A stretch of 64,000 bases of DNA from Barnesiella propionica (GCF_025567045.1 NZ_JAOQJK010000011.1:1-64000); one strand, 5' to 3'; counted from the first letter of the stretch, positions 15,339 through 24,541 are shown. Translations and numbers: made by a program. Notes: a model not told the origin generated them from the letters alone.

Positions 15339-16226
15339 TCAATCGATGAACCTTTTCGTTATATTTTCATATTCGTCTATACGCCTGTCCCTAAGGAACG
15401 GCCACCAGCGGCGAACATTTTCCGAACGTGAAAGATCGATTTCAGCTATCAGGTTACATTCTTCGTTATCGGTTGCGCAGGCTATGAATTCTCCTTGTGG
15501 ACCGCATACAAAACTGTTACCCCAGAAATGTATTCCGTTGGTCTGTCCGGAAGGGTCCGGTTCTATACCTGTCCGATTGACCGATATGACCGGTAGACCG
15601 TTAGCTACGGCATGCCCGCGCTGTGATATGATCCATGCGTTTTTTTGCCTTTCCTGTTCTTCCCGCGTATCGCTGCTTTCCCAGCCGATAGCGGTAGGGT
15701 AGATAAGCATCTCCGCTCCTTTTAGTGCCATAAGTCTGGCCGCTTCAGGATACCATTGGTCCCAGCATACCAACACGCCTAATTTGCCCAGTGATGTTTG
15801 TATGGGTTCGAAACCCAGATCTCCCGGAGTGAAATAAAATTTTTCGTAATAGGCCGGATCGTCAGGTATATGCATCTTTCTGTATTTACCGGCAATACTT
15901 CCGTCGGTATCAAATACTACAGCCGTATTATGATAGAGTCCGGGAGCTCGTTTTTCGAATAATGAAGTGACCAGCACGACCTTGTTATCGCCGGCTATTT
16001 TGCTGTAAAAGTCCGTCGACGGGCCAGGTATGGTTTCAGCCAGATCGAAAAGATCTGTGTTTTCTGTCTGACAAAAATACAGACTGTTATGAAGCTCCTG
16101 GAGTACTATAAGTCGTGCGCCGTGTTCAGCACAATACTCAATATTCTTTTTTAATTTGAGTTTATTATTTTCAATATTTTCTTCATTGGACTGTTGTACA
16201 AGTCCCACAAGTATAGTTTTGTTCAT
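15339..16226 (-). CDS. aguB: N-carbamoylputrescine amidase
   Basis: This 295-residue nitrilase-superfamily enzyme starts at ATG 16226 (MNKTILVGLVQQS); an ATG three codons upstream is equally possible. The catalytic triad is visible as Glu44 (LQELH), Lys117 (YRKMH) and Cys154 (LVCWDQWYPE). It converts N-carbamoylputrescine to putrescine, ammonia and CO2. The start lies inside the 3' end of aguA (44-base overlap), tying translation of the two steps of the agmatine route together. Confidence 0.93.
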   Translation of the reverse strand: MNKTILVGLVQQSNEENIENNKLKLKKNIEYCAEHGARLIVLQELHNSLYFCQTENTDLFDLAETIPGPSTDFYSKIAGDNKVVLVTSLFEKRAPGLYHNTAVVFDTDGSIAGKYRKMHIPDDPAYYEKFYFTPGDLGFEPIQTSLGKLGVLVCWDQWYPEAARLMALKGAEMLIYPTAIGWESSDTREEQERQKNAWIISQRGHAVANGLPVISVNRTGIEPDPSGQTNGIHFWGNSFVCGPQGEFIACATDNEECNLIAEIDLSRSENVRRWWPFLRDRRIDEYENITKRFID

Positions 16227-17265
16227 TGTAATCATTTTTTAATACGTGCTGTGGATATTGCATAGTTACGCAATGTAAGGAACCGTGTTGCTTGATAAGG
16301 GCCGTACAGGGTATGCCTGTTATATCATATCCCGGAAACGCTGTTTCCAGTATTTTACCTGCGGCCCTGTCATTGTCCGGTTGTCCGTAAGTAGGGTATA
16401 ATACCGCGCCGTTCAGGACGAGAAAGTTGGCGTATGTAGCCGGTAAACGTTCGTTATCTTCACATATGGCCTTAGGCATAGGGAGGGGGAGTAGCCGATA
16501 TGGTTTGTCTTCAAGAGTCCGGAAATTTTTCAGCTGTTTTTCCATAGCTAACAGCGCGTCATAATGCTCGTCTTTTATATCGGTACAACGTACATATAGG
16601 ATGGTATTGCCGGGCGCCAGCCGGGCCAAGGTATCTATATGGCTGTCCGTATCGTCGCCTGCCAGATAACCGTAATCCAACCACAAGATTTGTTTTAATC
16701 CGAATGCTTTCATCAGATATTCTTCTATTTGTTTTCTGTTCCATTCGCCGTTCCTATTAGGGGATAATAGACATTCGCTCGTAGTGAGCAAGGTTCCTTC
16801 TCCGTCCGATTCGATAGAACCTCCTTCCAGAATAAAATTAAGACGGTTCTCATACCGGGCGTTGAACAGACTGCTTTCATGTGCCCGGGATGTGATCAGA
16901 TTGTCGAAATGAGCCGGAAATTTTAATCCCCATCCGTTAAAGGCAAAATCGTAGATATAAGCTTCTCCGTTTTTTAATACCGTGATGGCACCATGATCCC
17001 GGGCCCAGGTATCGTTCGTGAGGCAACAAAAAAATGTAATCCGCGATACATCCATTTTATCAATCAATAGTTGCTTTACTTTCTCGGGATAAGGAGTAAC
17101 GATCAACAAAGGTTCGTAGCGTACGATTTCCCGGGCTATATTAATAAAGCAGTCCTCTACTTCATCCAGCATGTAAGCCCAGTCGGTGTGTTCGTGAGGC
17201 CATGTAAGTTGTACGCCCGACTGCGGATGCCATTCTGCCGGTAATATGATATGTTCTTGGGTCAT
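16183..17265 (-). CDS. aguA: Agmatine deiminase
   Basis: This 360-residue enzyme of the guanidino-group-modifying superfamily has the nucleophile Cys332 (HGSLHCVTMQYP). Conserved segments are WPHEHTDWAYMLDE, the WARDHGA motif, FILEGGSIESDG and DSHIDTLARL. It hydrolyses agmatine to N-carbamoylputrescine. After the usual family end it carries about 20 extra residues whose DNA doubles as the aguB start. The upstream DUF2148 stop touches its ATG. Together with aguB it provides putrescine synthesis from arginine-derived agmatine. Confidence 0.95.
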   Translation of the reverse strand: MTQEHIILPAEWHPQSGVQLTWPHEHTDWAYMLDEVEDCFINIAREIVRYEPLLIVTPYPEKVKQLLIDKMDVSRITFFCCLTNDTWARDHGAITVLKNGEAYIYDFAFNGWGLKFPAHFDNLITSRAHESSLFNARYENRLNFILEGGSIESDGEGTLLTTSECLLSPNRNGEWNRKQIEEYLMKAFGLKQILWLDYGYLAGDDTDSHIDTLARLAPGNTILYVRCTDIKDEHYDALLAMEKQLKNFRTLEDKPYRLLPLPMPKAICEDNERLPATYANFLVLNGAVLYPTYGQPDNDRAAGKILETAFPGYDITGIPCTALIKQHGSLHCVTMQYPQHVLKNDYNEQNYTCGTCTTVQ

Positions 17266-17801
17266 TAATGTTTTTCTTTAGGTTTACGGTCGAAAAACGG
17301 ATTTTTTGCAGATACACTTAGGGGTAACGCTATAATTTGTTTGCAGTTTTCCAGGAATCCCAATCTGCCTGCAGCAAATCCGGCTGAAAACATGACTCGC
17401 GTGTCAATGCGTAAATCCGTTGCTGCGGCACAGGCTGATCCGATCGCTATTCCTATATCTATGGAGTTGATTGCACATGGAACAGAAACTGGTTTTTCTG
17501 CACAGGTTGCGTATCCGCAATAGGCACAATTCAAGCCTTGTGTTTGCTGGTGTGTTCCTATGAGTACGATCGCTTCGGACTGTAAAATGTTTTCAGCATC
17601 CCGTAAAAAAAATTTCATGCCGGTTTCTTCTGATGTTTTTATCAATTCTTCCGATAAAAGCTTGATTTCTTTTTCGGTAACGGTTATGATTTCCAGTATA
17701 TCCACTCCTTTTCCTTTGGGAGCGGTACGCGCTGCGGTCATTATTTGTTTAGCAGCTTCTATGACATAGTTATGTCTAGTTTCTCTTTCGTTCAAGAACA
17801 T
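17265..17801 (-). CDS. DUF2148 ferredoxin-domain protein
   Basis: This 178-residue protein has several conserved cysteines (GLNCAYCGYATC, VPCAINSIDIGIAIGSACAA). The family is annotated as a ferredoxin-containing domain of unknown function and is common in anaerobes. An N-terminal helix (NERETRHNYVIEAAKQIMTAARTAPKG) resembles nitroreductase-like proteins. It overlaps the aguA start by one base, and a minus-strand TATCTTTG (17828-17835) 26 bases upstream is a likely promoter for the whole set. Its link with agmatine breakdown is only genomic. Confidence 0.85.
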   Translation of the reverse strand: MFLNERETRHNYVIEAAKQIMTAARTAPKGKGVDILEIITVTEKEIKLLSEELIKTSEETGMKFFLRDAENILQSEAIVLIGTHQQTQGLNCAYCGYATCAEKPVSVPCAINSIDIGIAIGSACAAATDLRIDTRVMFSAGFAAGRLGFLENCKQIIALPLSVSAKNPFFDRKPKEKH

Positions 17802-17827
17802 CTTTAATCGTATGGGTTTAATGCATA

Positions 17828-17835
17828 CAAAGATA
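17828..17835 (-). promoter_or_regulatory. Probable promoter of the DUF2148-aguA-aguB set
   Basis: CAAAGATA on the plus strand reads TATCTTTG on the minus strand, matching TAnnTTTG, 26 bases before the start codon. Confidence 0.5.
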
Positions 17836-17951
17836 ATAAAATCTTCTTATGTTGTCTTATATGGCTATCCAGAGGTTCATAAATATAATTAATATGTCGT
17901 CCGAAAGCCGGAAGGTTTTGTTGTTGTTGTATAACCATAAAAAAATGAGGT

Positions 17952-18311
17952 ATGATACAACATTTGTCAACAAAAAAATTTATACATGATATAGCTGATT
18001 ACCGACATGGAGGTGATTGGTTGTATCGGGGCATACGTCCGGCCGTAATACTTTTTTATGACTCTACGGTGACTGACGGTGAGGCTTTGGGTTTCGAATA
18101 TGCGCCGTTAGCCGAAAAATTTAATCAGGTAGATTTTTATTTAATGAGGATTGATGACGACCCCAGGATTGCACAGGTATATAATATTCGTAAATTTCCG
18201 GCGGTTATGTTCATACCTTTGGAGAATCCTCCTGAAATTATATATGGGGTTCTTACCGTTGAGGAGATGAAGGATGATGTAGAGAATCTGGTTGAAGGGA
18301 AAAGAGTATAA
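17952..18311 (+). CDS. Thioredoxin-fold protein without cysteines
   Basis: This 119-residue cytosolic protein keeps the thioredoxin pattern: strand AVILFYD, strand VDFYLMRIDDDP, the cis-proline region IRKFPAVMFIP and a C-terminal helix. There is no Cys anywhere; the place of the CxxC motif reads DSTVTDGEA (about 37-45). It therefore cannot act as a disulfide oxidoreductase and may be a binding or chaperone-like member. It stands alone, ends in a strong bidirectional terminator, and is divergent from the DUF2148 operon. Confidence 0.75.
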   Translation: MIQHLSTKKFIHDIADYRHGGDWLYRGIRPAVILFYDSTVTDGEALGFEYAPLAEKFNQVDFYLMRIDDDPRIAQVYNIRKFPAVMFIPLENPPEIIYGVLTVEEMKDDVENLVEGKRV

Positions 18312-18320
18312 CGGTTGACT

Positions 18321-18357
18321 AAAAAAGGGTGTAAAACCAAGTTTTACACCCTTTTTT
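18321..18357. terminator. Strong bidirectional terminator
   Basis: AAAAAAGGGTGTAAAAC pairs perfectly with GTTTTACACCCTTTTTT around CAA. It serves the convergent thioredoxin-like and DUF4136 genes. Confidence 0.9.
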
Positions 18358-18382
18358 GAGAGAAATATATAGTGATTTAGAG

Positions 18383-18982
18383 TTAGTTTCCACTATTGTT
18401 TTTCAATGGTTTTACCGGAAAACCGGAGAATAACGTCTGTACTGCCTGATTTATCTCCGATACGTTTCTTAATGCTCCCTGACCGCTGTCAAGAATCGTC
18501 GATACCGACGCGGAATATAAAAATATTTTTTCTTTTATATTGACGAAATCCATCGATAATACACCTTCTTTATAGATACCGGTAATAAGTTTCGCATTGG
18601 AATAATAACTTTGCCAGTATAGGGAACGAGGATAAATGTAATATGGGTAATATCCGTTATATGGATAAAAACCGGGAGGGAGTGCAGGTTCTGTATCTAT
18701 TTTTGTCTGAACTGTAAGACCTATATTAATAAGCAAATCCGATTCCGGAGATTCTTTATAACCGCGTATCAGCATTTGTCCGCGGATGGCGTAGGCTATA
18801 TTGTAGTAGTCGATAATTGTCATCATTGGAGGTAACTTCCCTTCGTCCGGTTTAACGATACGGAATGTTTTATAAGCTGCTAGGTCGGCATTATTATATA
18901 CCTCGCTGTTGATTAGCGTGTAAGGACTACAACTAGTCAATATAAGCAGGCAGAGTGAATAGAAAATCTTTTTCATATACAT
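18383..18982 (-). CDS. DUF4136 lipoprotein
   Basis: This 199-residue protein has a lipoprotein signal (LILTSC, Cys18) and a DUF4136 domain (about 30-185). The domain includes YKTFRIVKPDEGK and an insert rich in Tyr and Pro (PPGFYPYNGYYPYYIYPRSLYWQ, described here in two parts as PPGFYPYNGYY and PYYIYPRSL). Family members are envelope lipoproteins of unknown role. It is monocistronic, with the shared terminator 26 bases beyond its stop. Confidence 0.8.
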   Translation of the reverse strand: MYMKKIFYSLCLLILTSCSPYTLINSEVYNNADLAAYKTFRIVKPDEGKLPPMMTIIDYYNIAYAIRGQMLIRGYKESPESDLLINIGLTVQTKIDTEPALPPGFYPYNGYYPYYIYPRSLYWQSYYSNAKLITGIYKEGVLSMDFVNIKEKIFLYSASVSTILDSGQGALRNVSEINQAVQTLFSGFPVKPLKNNSGN

Positions 18983-19166
18983 ACACTGTTTTTAAAGTTT
19001 GATAATTTTTTGTGCCTTTGTAATTATGTATCTAAAACAATATTATAATCTCTTTTGTTTGGTATAATGAAAATTAAAAAACAGTGTCTGACGTAGTAGT
19101 TTTTAGATAATGAATTGTTTATTAAAAATAATTTTAGAACACTAACTTATTCTACAAAGAAATTGT

Positions 19167-19174
19167 TATATTTG
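19167..19174 (+). promoter_or_regulatory. Probable promoter -7 element
   Basis: TATATTTG matches TAnnTTTG, 49 bases upstream of the small acidic protein gene at 19223. Confidence 0.45.
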
Positions 19175-19222
19175 AGAACGTTATAAATACGTTATTGTCA
19201 TATTATTTAATTAAAGTTGAGT

Positions 19223-19462
19223 ATGAGTGATAATATTACGGAATTGATTGAAAGTATAATAAGACAAAATCGCTCTTTGGATTTGGCAGAGGCTTCATTC
19301 AGGCATTTGTTGGAAGAAGATAAAGATTTACGTGAAGAATATAAAGAGTGGTGCGATATCAAAGGATATACCGAACGGAAGGGATTCAGCGATTATTTTC
19401 AGGAATATGTCGAACGTGAGGACTCCATTTGGGATTCTCTGAATATAGAAGATGAGTATTAA
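19223..19462 (+). CDS. Small conserved-looking acidic protein
   Basis: This 79-residue protein is acidic and helical, beginning MSDNITELIESIIRQNRSLD. The ATG at 19223 is preferred over an in-frame TTG two codons earlier. It has the HLLEEDKDLREEYKEWCD stretch and no signal or membrane segment. I do not recognise a named domain. It converges on the thrE pair with an 8-base gap between stops, has its own promoter element, and its codon use resembles the neighbouring chromosome, so it is probably a real native gene. Confidence 0.65.
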   Translation: MSDNITELIESIIRQNRSLDLAEASFRHLLEEDKDLREEYKEWCDIKGYTERKGFSDYFQEYVEREDSIWDSLNIEDEY

Positions 19463-19470
19463 GTTTTGCC

Positions 19471-19995
19471 TTATCTGTTTTTTTTCTTTTGATTTGCCGG
19501 AGATGCATTTCGGGTCATTTCGAATGCGCGTTTATAAAAAATAAATAGAGGCATTGTTGCACCTACGGCCAGTACGAACAGTACGGTCAGTGTAGTAAGT
19601 CCGTTTTTGAATATTCCCAACAGATATTTTATAGTCATGCCATCGTCTGTGCTTTGCAGGAACTGGATGAGAGACAGAATGGTGCGGTAAGCGTACATAC
19701 CCGGTATCATGGGTAATAGGGCGGGTATATATAATACGGTCGCCGGACAATGTATATGTTTACCCATGAAAATGCTGAGGAGTCCGATGCAAAATGACGA
19801 GATGAAAGATGCGGTGGTCAGGTCGATAGAAAAATGCATTAATGTAAAACGTATGCTGTGTCCTATGGCGGCGAGCAATGCTGCATAAAGTATCGCTCTG
19901 CGGGGCGGATTACTGATTACTGAGAAACCGATAGCCGCGATAGCTGCAAAAAAAACGTCGAAGAGGATGGATTCTAAGAATTCCATGTTTATCAT
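19471..19995 (-). CDS. Threonine/serine exporter, small subunit (ThrE_2/DUF3815)
   Basis: This 174-residue protein has about five hydrophobic segments (begins MINMEFLESILFDVFFAAIAAIGFSV) and a basic tail. It corresponds to the C-terminal half of fused ThrE exporters. Its start overlaps the stop of the upstream large-subunit gene by 4 bases, typical of the split ThrE arrangement. Together they should form a cytoplasmic-membrane exporter; in Bacteroidetes the substrate is inferred, not shown. Confidence 0.85.
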   Translation of the reverse strand: MINMEFLESILFDVFFAAIAAIGFSVISNPPRRAILYAALLAAIGHSIRFTLMHFSIDLTTASFISSFCIGLLSIFMGKHIHCPATVLYIPALLPMIPGMYAYRTILSLIQFLQSTDDGMTIKYLLGIFKNGLTTLTVLFVLAVGATMPLFIFYKRAFEMTRNASPANQKKKNR

Positions 19996-20765
19996 AATAT
20001 GTTCCTCCCTAATATCGTTAGAGTTATAGAAAGGCCTATTGCGATAGAAACTATAAGCAAGAACGCGTTGATCAACCGGGATGTGCCTACCAGTACATGG
20101 CCTTCGATAATATCAATAATACCGTTGATAAGCGGAACTCCGGGTATGAGGTACAATACACTGGTTCCGATAGCTATTTCGGGAGTATTCCCCCAATTAA
20201 ACAGAAGGGTAAATGAGGCGGTGGTTGAAGCGACAAAAGAAGAAACAATAAATACGAAATAATGGTTTATTCCTTTTTTCATCATAACCTGCCTTACCCG
20301 GAAACCAATCAGTGTGGCGATGAATACGCATATCATGGCCTGTATATCTCCCGTAAATAAGCGGCAAAACGACATGTTGGCAAAAGCCACCAGTATGAGA
20401 ACGATCCATTGGTTCATTCGTGGCCGGCTTGTAATGGAGTGATAGCGTTTCCAGAGTTCTTCTATGGATAAATGATTATCGTAAGCGTCCCAGCTTAATG
20501 CGCTCAATTCCGAATTAAACTCGAAATTAATTGCTCCGTGACTTATTTTATTTACTGTACTATATACATGCGAGTTATTTTTGTCGCGCAATGTCATAAT
20601 GACCGTTTTTTGGAATAAAGTCATGTGCGCATCGAAGTTGAATGATTCTGCAATACGTGATGTATTACGGGCAATGCGTGACGTATGTACCCCCGCTGCC
20701 ATCAGACAAGTAGCATATTCACCTAAAAATTTAGATAAGGCCTTTAACTCGGAATGAGTATCCAT
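19992..20765 (-). CDS. Threonine/serine exporter, large subunit (ThrE/DUF1212)
   Basis: This 257-residue protein has a soluble N-terminal region (about 1-110) with FLGEYATCLMAAGVHTSRI, the conserved DUF1212 opening, followed by five membrane helices from about residue 120 to the end. In fused ThrE proteins this is the N-terminal half. It is the first gene of a two-gene operon with a 4-base overlap. A minus-strand TATCTTTG element at 20868-20875 lies 103 bases upstream. Confidence 0.87.
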   Translation of the reverse strand: MDTHSELKALSKFLGEYATCLMAAGVHTSRIARNTSRIAESFNFDAHMTLFQKTVIMTLRDKNNSHVYSTVNKISHGAINFEFNSELSALSWDAYDNHLSIEELWKRYHSITSRPRMNQWIVLILVAFANMSFCRLFTGDIQAMICVFIATLIGFRVRQVMMKKGINHYFVFIVSSFVASTTASFTLLFNWGNTPEIAIGTSVLYLIPGVPLINGIIDIIEGHVLVGTSRLINAFLLIVSIAIGLSITLTILGRNIL

Positions 20766-20867
20766 CTATAAAGTATATTCTAAAATTAACAATTCTTTTT
20801 TACCTGGCTTTTTTCTAAGCTTGTGATCAGACCTGCAGATAGAGATCCCGGTCGGCTGATTATGGTG

Positions 20868-20875
20868 CAAAGATA
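20868..20875 (-). promoter_or_regulatory. Probable promoter -7 element of the thrE pair
   Basis: CAAAGATA on the plus strand reads TATCTTTG on the minus strand. A GC-rich leader (20820-20865) lies between it and the gene. Confidence 0.4.
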
Positions 20876-20932
20876 GCCAAAATCGAAAAAGCTTTATAAT
20901 AAAAATAGTTTTTTATCTGATGAATAAATGTG

Positions 20933-21028
20933 CCCGGATATTACATTAGTAAGCCGTGGGAAGAAGATATGAAAGCACTGGATCCGAAAGACCGGATAAG
21001 CGTGTACGAGAAATATATAACCCGTTAA
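20933..21028 (+). pseudogene. C-terminal scrap of an unknown gene
   Basis: A short plus-strand frame ends with ALDPKDRISVYEKYITR and a TAA at 21026-21028. The wording resembles the ends of small phage or mobile-element proteins, but no start or upstream body exists: a stop lies some 30 codons before. It overlaps the end of the dead integrase fragment on the other strand by 4 bases. I take it as a remnant left by an element, at low certainty. Confidence 0.35.
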
Positions 21029-21351
21029 TCAATCATGCGGTCGATGTGCAACCGTGCGTAGTCGCTGAAGCAACCATCATTTTTCTCAGTGGTAGTATAC
21101 TCGATAATTGGCTTGACAGTCCACTTGGCGCACTCCAATTGGTTAATTATCTGCGTGTAGTGGAGAGTTCATCTGGTACAATACTTATTCACATAGGGAT
21201 CGGTGATGTCGCCGTTTTTGTCGCACATTTTCCCCGTCACAACCTTTTTTGTCTTGATATAACCAGGCTTCGTGTTATGCGTTACCCGGATATATATTTG
21301 GTAGAATCCGTCCTTACGCGGTTTTCGCATACATCCTTTAAGTGCTGCCAT
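21025..21351 (-). pseudogene. Tyrosine recombinase N-terminal fragment, broken
   Basis: The minus strand from ATG 21351 reads MAALKGCMRKPRKDGFYQIY and continues with IRVTHNTKPGYIKTKK, an arm-type DNA-binding domain of a Bacteroidetes integrase. After 60 codons there is an in-frame TGA. The same frame then goes on in family style (KWTVKPIIEY, SDYARLHIDRMID) up to a TAA at 21025. The core-binding and catalytic domains are absent. It is a decayed integrase, separate from the ICE at the left. Confidence 0.75.
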
Positions 21352-21514
21352 ACAGAACTAAATTTTTATTGTTTATATAATATTTTTTTCCTTTTCTGTA
21401 GCTCTGTTGTTTTACGTGTATAACATCTATTTTTTTACTGCCTAACATTTGTACAACATTTGTGTTTGTTATGCCCGATTTTTGTGCAGAATAGACGTGC
21501 CTTCTTAAAATAGT

Positions 21515-21554
21515 TTAGGCGATAATCCTCTGTAATAGAGGACTTATCGCCTAA
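21515..21554 (-). terminator. Terminator of ppdK
   Basis: TTAGGCGATAA (21515-21525) pairs with TTATCGCCTAA (21544-21554), with an inner TCCTCT/AGAGGA stem, 25 bases after the ppdK stop on the minus strand. Confidence 0.8.
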
Positions 21555-21578
21555 GTAATTATTATAAGTTGTTTATGC

Positions 21579-24293
21579 TTATTCCTCAACTGCAGCTTGT
21601 GCCGCCGCTACACGTGCAATGGGCACACGATAAGGACTGCATGAAACATAGTTCATTCCAAGAGACGCACAGAATTTAACCGAAGAAGGTTCGCCTCCAT
21701 GCTCTCCGCAGATACCCACTTTAAGTTCCGGTTTGGTAGAACGCCCTTTTTCAACGCCCATGCGTACCAGCTGGCCTACACCTTGCTGATCGAGAACTTC
21801 GAACGGATCGGTTTTGAGGATACCTTTTTCTTTGTATATTTTTAAGAATTTTCCGGCATCGTCACGAGAATATCCGAATGTCATTTGTGTAAGGTCGTTT
21901 GTTCCGAATGAGAAGAAATCCGCAACTTCTGCAATTTGGTCGGCCGTTACAGCGGCCCGGGGTACTTCTATCATAGTACCTATTTTGTAGGCAATACTGT
22001 CTCCTCTTTCTGCGAATACTTCAGCGGCTGTTTTATTGATAATCTCAGCCTGCATCTTCAATTCTTCTACGACACCTACCAATGGAACCATGATTTCGGG
22101 ATAAACATTGATGCCTTTTGCTTTCATATTCAAAGCTGCTTCAATGATAGCACGTGCCTGCATTTCGGTTATTTCAGGATAAGTACAACCTAAGCGGCAA
22201 CCACGGTGACCCAGCATGGGGTTAAATTCTTCCAGAGCGTCGCATGCCAGTTTTACTTCTTCGATTGTCATTCCCATCTCTTCAGCCAGTTCTTTTTGAG
22301 TAGCTAACTGATGAGGTACGAATTCATGCAAAGGAGGATCGAGCAAACGAATTGTGACACCGAAACCGTCCATGGCTTCAAAAATGCCTTCGAAGTCTCC
22401 GCGTTGCATCGGTAACAATTTGGCAAGAGCCTGACGACGTCCGTCTTCATCTTTTGAAAGGATCATTTCACGCATAGCTTTGATACGGTCACCTTCGAAG
22501 AACATATGTTCTGTACGGCAAAGTCCGATACCTTTAGCACCGAATTTGCGGGCAACAGTAGCATCACGGGGAGTATCGGCATTGGTACGTACGTCTACTT
22601 TGGTGAATTTTTCAGACAGGTTCATAATGGCCGCAAAATCTCCGCTCATGTCGGCATCTACCGTCGGCACTTGTCCATCATATACGTCGCCCGTAGAACC
22701 GTTCAATGAAATCCAGTCTCCTTCTTTATATAAAGTTCCGCCCATTTCAACGGTGCGGTCTTTATAATTTACTTTAATTTCTCCGGCACCGGAAACACAA
22801 CATTTACCCATCCCACGGGCAACAACGGCAGCGTGAGAGGTCATACCTCCGCGAGCTGTAAGGATACCTTGTGCAACGCTCATACCTCTCAGGTCTTCGG
22901 GAGAAGTTTCGATACGCACCATGATTACTTTCTTGCGTTTTTCTGCCCATTCTTCTGCGTCATCGGCAAAGAAAACAATTTGTCCTGTGGCGGCTCCCGG
23001 AGAAGCAGGTAAACCTTTGGCAACGACTTTAGCTCTTTTTAATGCAGTTTTATCAAATACCGGGTGAAGCAGTTCGTCCAGTTTCTGAGGCTCCATTCTT
23101 TTTAAGGCTGTTTTCTCGTCAATAATACCTTCGCGCAGCATATCCATGGCGATTTTTACCATAGCGGCACCGGTGCGTTTTCCATTACGGGTTTGCAGTA
23201 ACCATAATTTACCATCCTGGATAGTAAATTCAAGGTCTTGCATATCTTTAAAATAATCTTCCAGTTTTTGCTGGGTTTCGATAAGGTCTTTTGCACATAC
23301 CGGCATGGCCTCTTCCAGTGAAGGATATTTAGAAGCACGTTGTTCTTCACTGATACCTTGTAATGCAGCCCACCGGCGTGAACCTTCGATTGTGATTTGC
23401 TGGGGAGTACGAATACCGGCTACAACGTCTTCGCCTTGTGCGTTAATAAGATATTCTCCGTTGAAGATATCTTCTCCCGTAGCGGCGTCTCTGGTAAATG
23501 CTACTCCGGTAGCTGATGTTTCGCCCATATTTCCGAATACCATTGCCTGTACGTTCACAGCAGTTCCCCATTCTTCGGGTATCTGGTTCATGCGGCGGTA
23601 AAGTATGGCACGCTCGTTCATCCAGCTGTCAAATACAGCACAAACGGCACCCCAGAGTTGTTCCCAGGGGGATTCGGGGAAATCTTTTCCTGTACGTTCT
23701 TTTACTGCAGCCTTGAATAGAGAAACCAGTTTCTTTAAGTCTTCTACTTCAAGCTCCGTATCGAGTTTTACACCTTTTTCTTCTTTTACTTTCTCCATTA
23801 CTTCCTCGAACGGATCGATATCTTCTTTGCTGTGAGGTTTCATTCCTAAAACCACATCACCGTACATTTGTACGAAACGGCGGTAAGAGTCCCATGCGAA
23901 ACGCGGGTTACCTGATTTTTTAGCTATACCTTCTACAGCGGCATCGGTAAGTCCCAGGTTAAGTACCGTATCCATCATACCGGGCATAGAAACACGTGCG
24001 CCGGAACGAACCGATACCAACAGCGGATTACTTGCATCACCGAATTTGGTACCCATAAGGTTCTCGATATGTTGAATAGCTTTTTTTACATCTTCTTCCA
24101 GTAATTTTACTACGGCGTCTTTTCCTTCTTTATTATATTCGGTACAAACTTCCGTTGTGATAGTAAACCCTGGAGGAACGGGAACTCCAATCAAGTTCAT
24201 TTCAGCCAGATTGGCTCCTTTACCTCCTAGAAGGTTCTTCATGTCAGCACGGCCTTCAGCCTGGCCATTGCCAAATGTATAAACTCTTTTCAT
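21579..24293 (-). CDS. ppdK: Pyruvate, phosphate dikinase
   Basis: This 904-residue enzyme has the full-length three-domain layout. The N-terminal ATP-grasp nucleotide-binding domain is at about 1-370 and the phosphohistidine domain carries His487 (GGMTSHAAV). The C-terminal TIM-barrel PEP/pyruvate domain runs from about 530 to 904, with CRTEHMFFE, GTNDLTQMTFG and CGEHGG motifs. It reversibly converts pyruvate, ATP and phosphate to PEP, AMP and PPi, important in anaerobic glycolysis and gluconeogenesis. It is monocistronic and divergent from rlmD, with a good promoter at 24400-24429. Confidence 0.97.
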   Translation of the reverse strand: MKRVYTFGNGQAEGRADMKNLLGGKGANLAEMNLIGVPVPPGFTITTEVCTEYNKEGKDAVVKLLEEDVKKAIQHIENLMGTKFGDASNPLLVSVRSGARVSMPGMMDTVLNLGLTDAAVEGIAKKSGNPRFAWDSYRRFVQMYGDVVLGMKPHSKEDIDPFEEVMEKVKEEKGVKLDTELEVEDLKKLVSLFKAAVKERTGKDFPESPWEQLWGAVCAVFDSWMNERAILYRRMNQIPEEWGTAVNVQAMVFGNMGETSATGVAFTRDAATGEDIFNGEYLINAQGEDVVAGIRTPQQITIEGSRRWAALQGISEEQRASKYPSLEEAMPVCAKDLIETQQKLEDYFKDMQDLEFTIQDGKLWLLQTRNGKRTGAAMVKIAMDMLREGIIDEKTALKRMEPQKLDELLHPVFDKTALKRAKVVAKGLPASPGAATGQIVFFADDAEEWAEKRKKVIMVRIETSPEDLRGMSVAQGILTARGGMTSHAAVVARGMGKCCVSGAGEIKVNYKDRTVEMGGTLYKEGDWISLNGSTGDVYDGQVPTVDADMSGDFAAIMNLSEKFTKVDVRTNADTPRDATVARKFGAKGIGLCRTEHMFFEGDRIKAMREMILSKDEDGRRQALAKLLPMQRGDFEGIFEAMDGFGVTIRLLDPPLHEFVPHQLATQKELAEEMGMTIEEVKLACDALEEFNPMLGHRGCRLGCTYPEITEMQARAIIEAALNMKAKGINVYPEIMVPLVGVVEELKMQAEIINKTAAEVFAERGDSIAYKIGTMIEVPRAAVTADQIAEVADFFSFGTNDLTQMTFGYSRDDAGKFLKIYKEKGILKTDPFEVLDQQGVGQLVRMGVEKGRSTKPELKVGICGEHGGEPSSVKFCASLGMNYVSCSPYRVPIARVAAAQAAVEE

Positions 24294-24399
24294 ATAAATA
24301 ATTAATTAGTGATATTTTATTTGTTCGAAAGGGTGATACATTAATCTATTATTGTAATTCGCATAGTATTATTGTTAAGGTAATCACCCAAACTTCGTG

Positions 24400-24429
24400 C
24401 AAAAATATAAGTTATATGTAAATGTCAAA
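24400..24429 (-). promoter_or_regulatory. ppdK promoter (-7 and -33 elements)
   Basis: On the minus strand TATTTTTG (24400-24407) matches TAnnTTTG, and TTTG (24426-24429) lies 18 bases further upstream, the Bacteroidetes spacing. It is about 107 bases before the ppdK start. Confidence 0.6.
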
Positions 24430-24501
24430 ATTTATTTTCACTAAAATTTTCCTTTTGTTACTTTTTGTTTGTTTCTTATAAATACTATCAGAAAATATTC
24501 G

Positions 24502-24509
24502 TAACTTTG
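24502..24509 (+). promoter_or_regulatory. rlmD promoter -7 element
   Basis: TAACTTTG matches TAnnTTTG, 32 bases before the rlmD start codon. Confidence 0.5.
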
Positions 24510-24541
24510 AACGATTTTGTTTTTGTTTTAAAATTACTATT

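Noticed and set aside
20956..21423. 155-codon plus-strand open frame
   Set aside because: It runs antisense through the broken integrase fragment and has no recognisable protein character.
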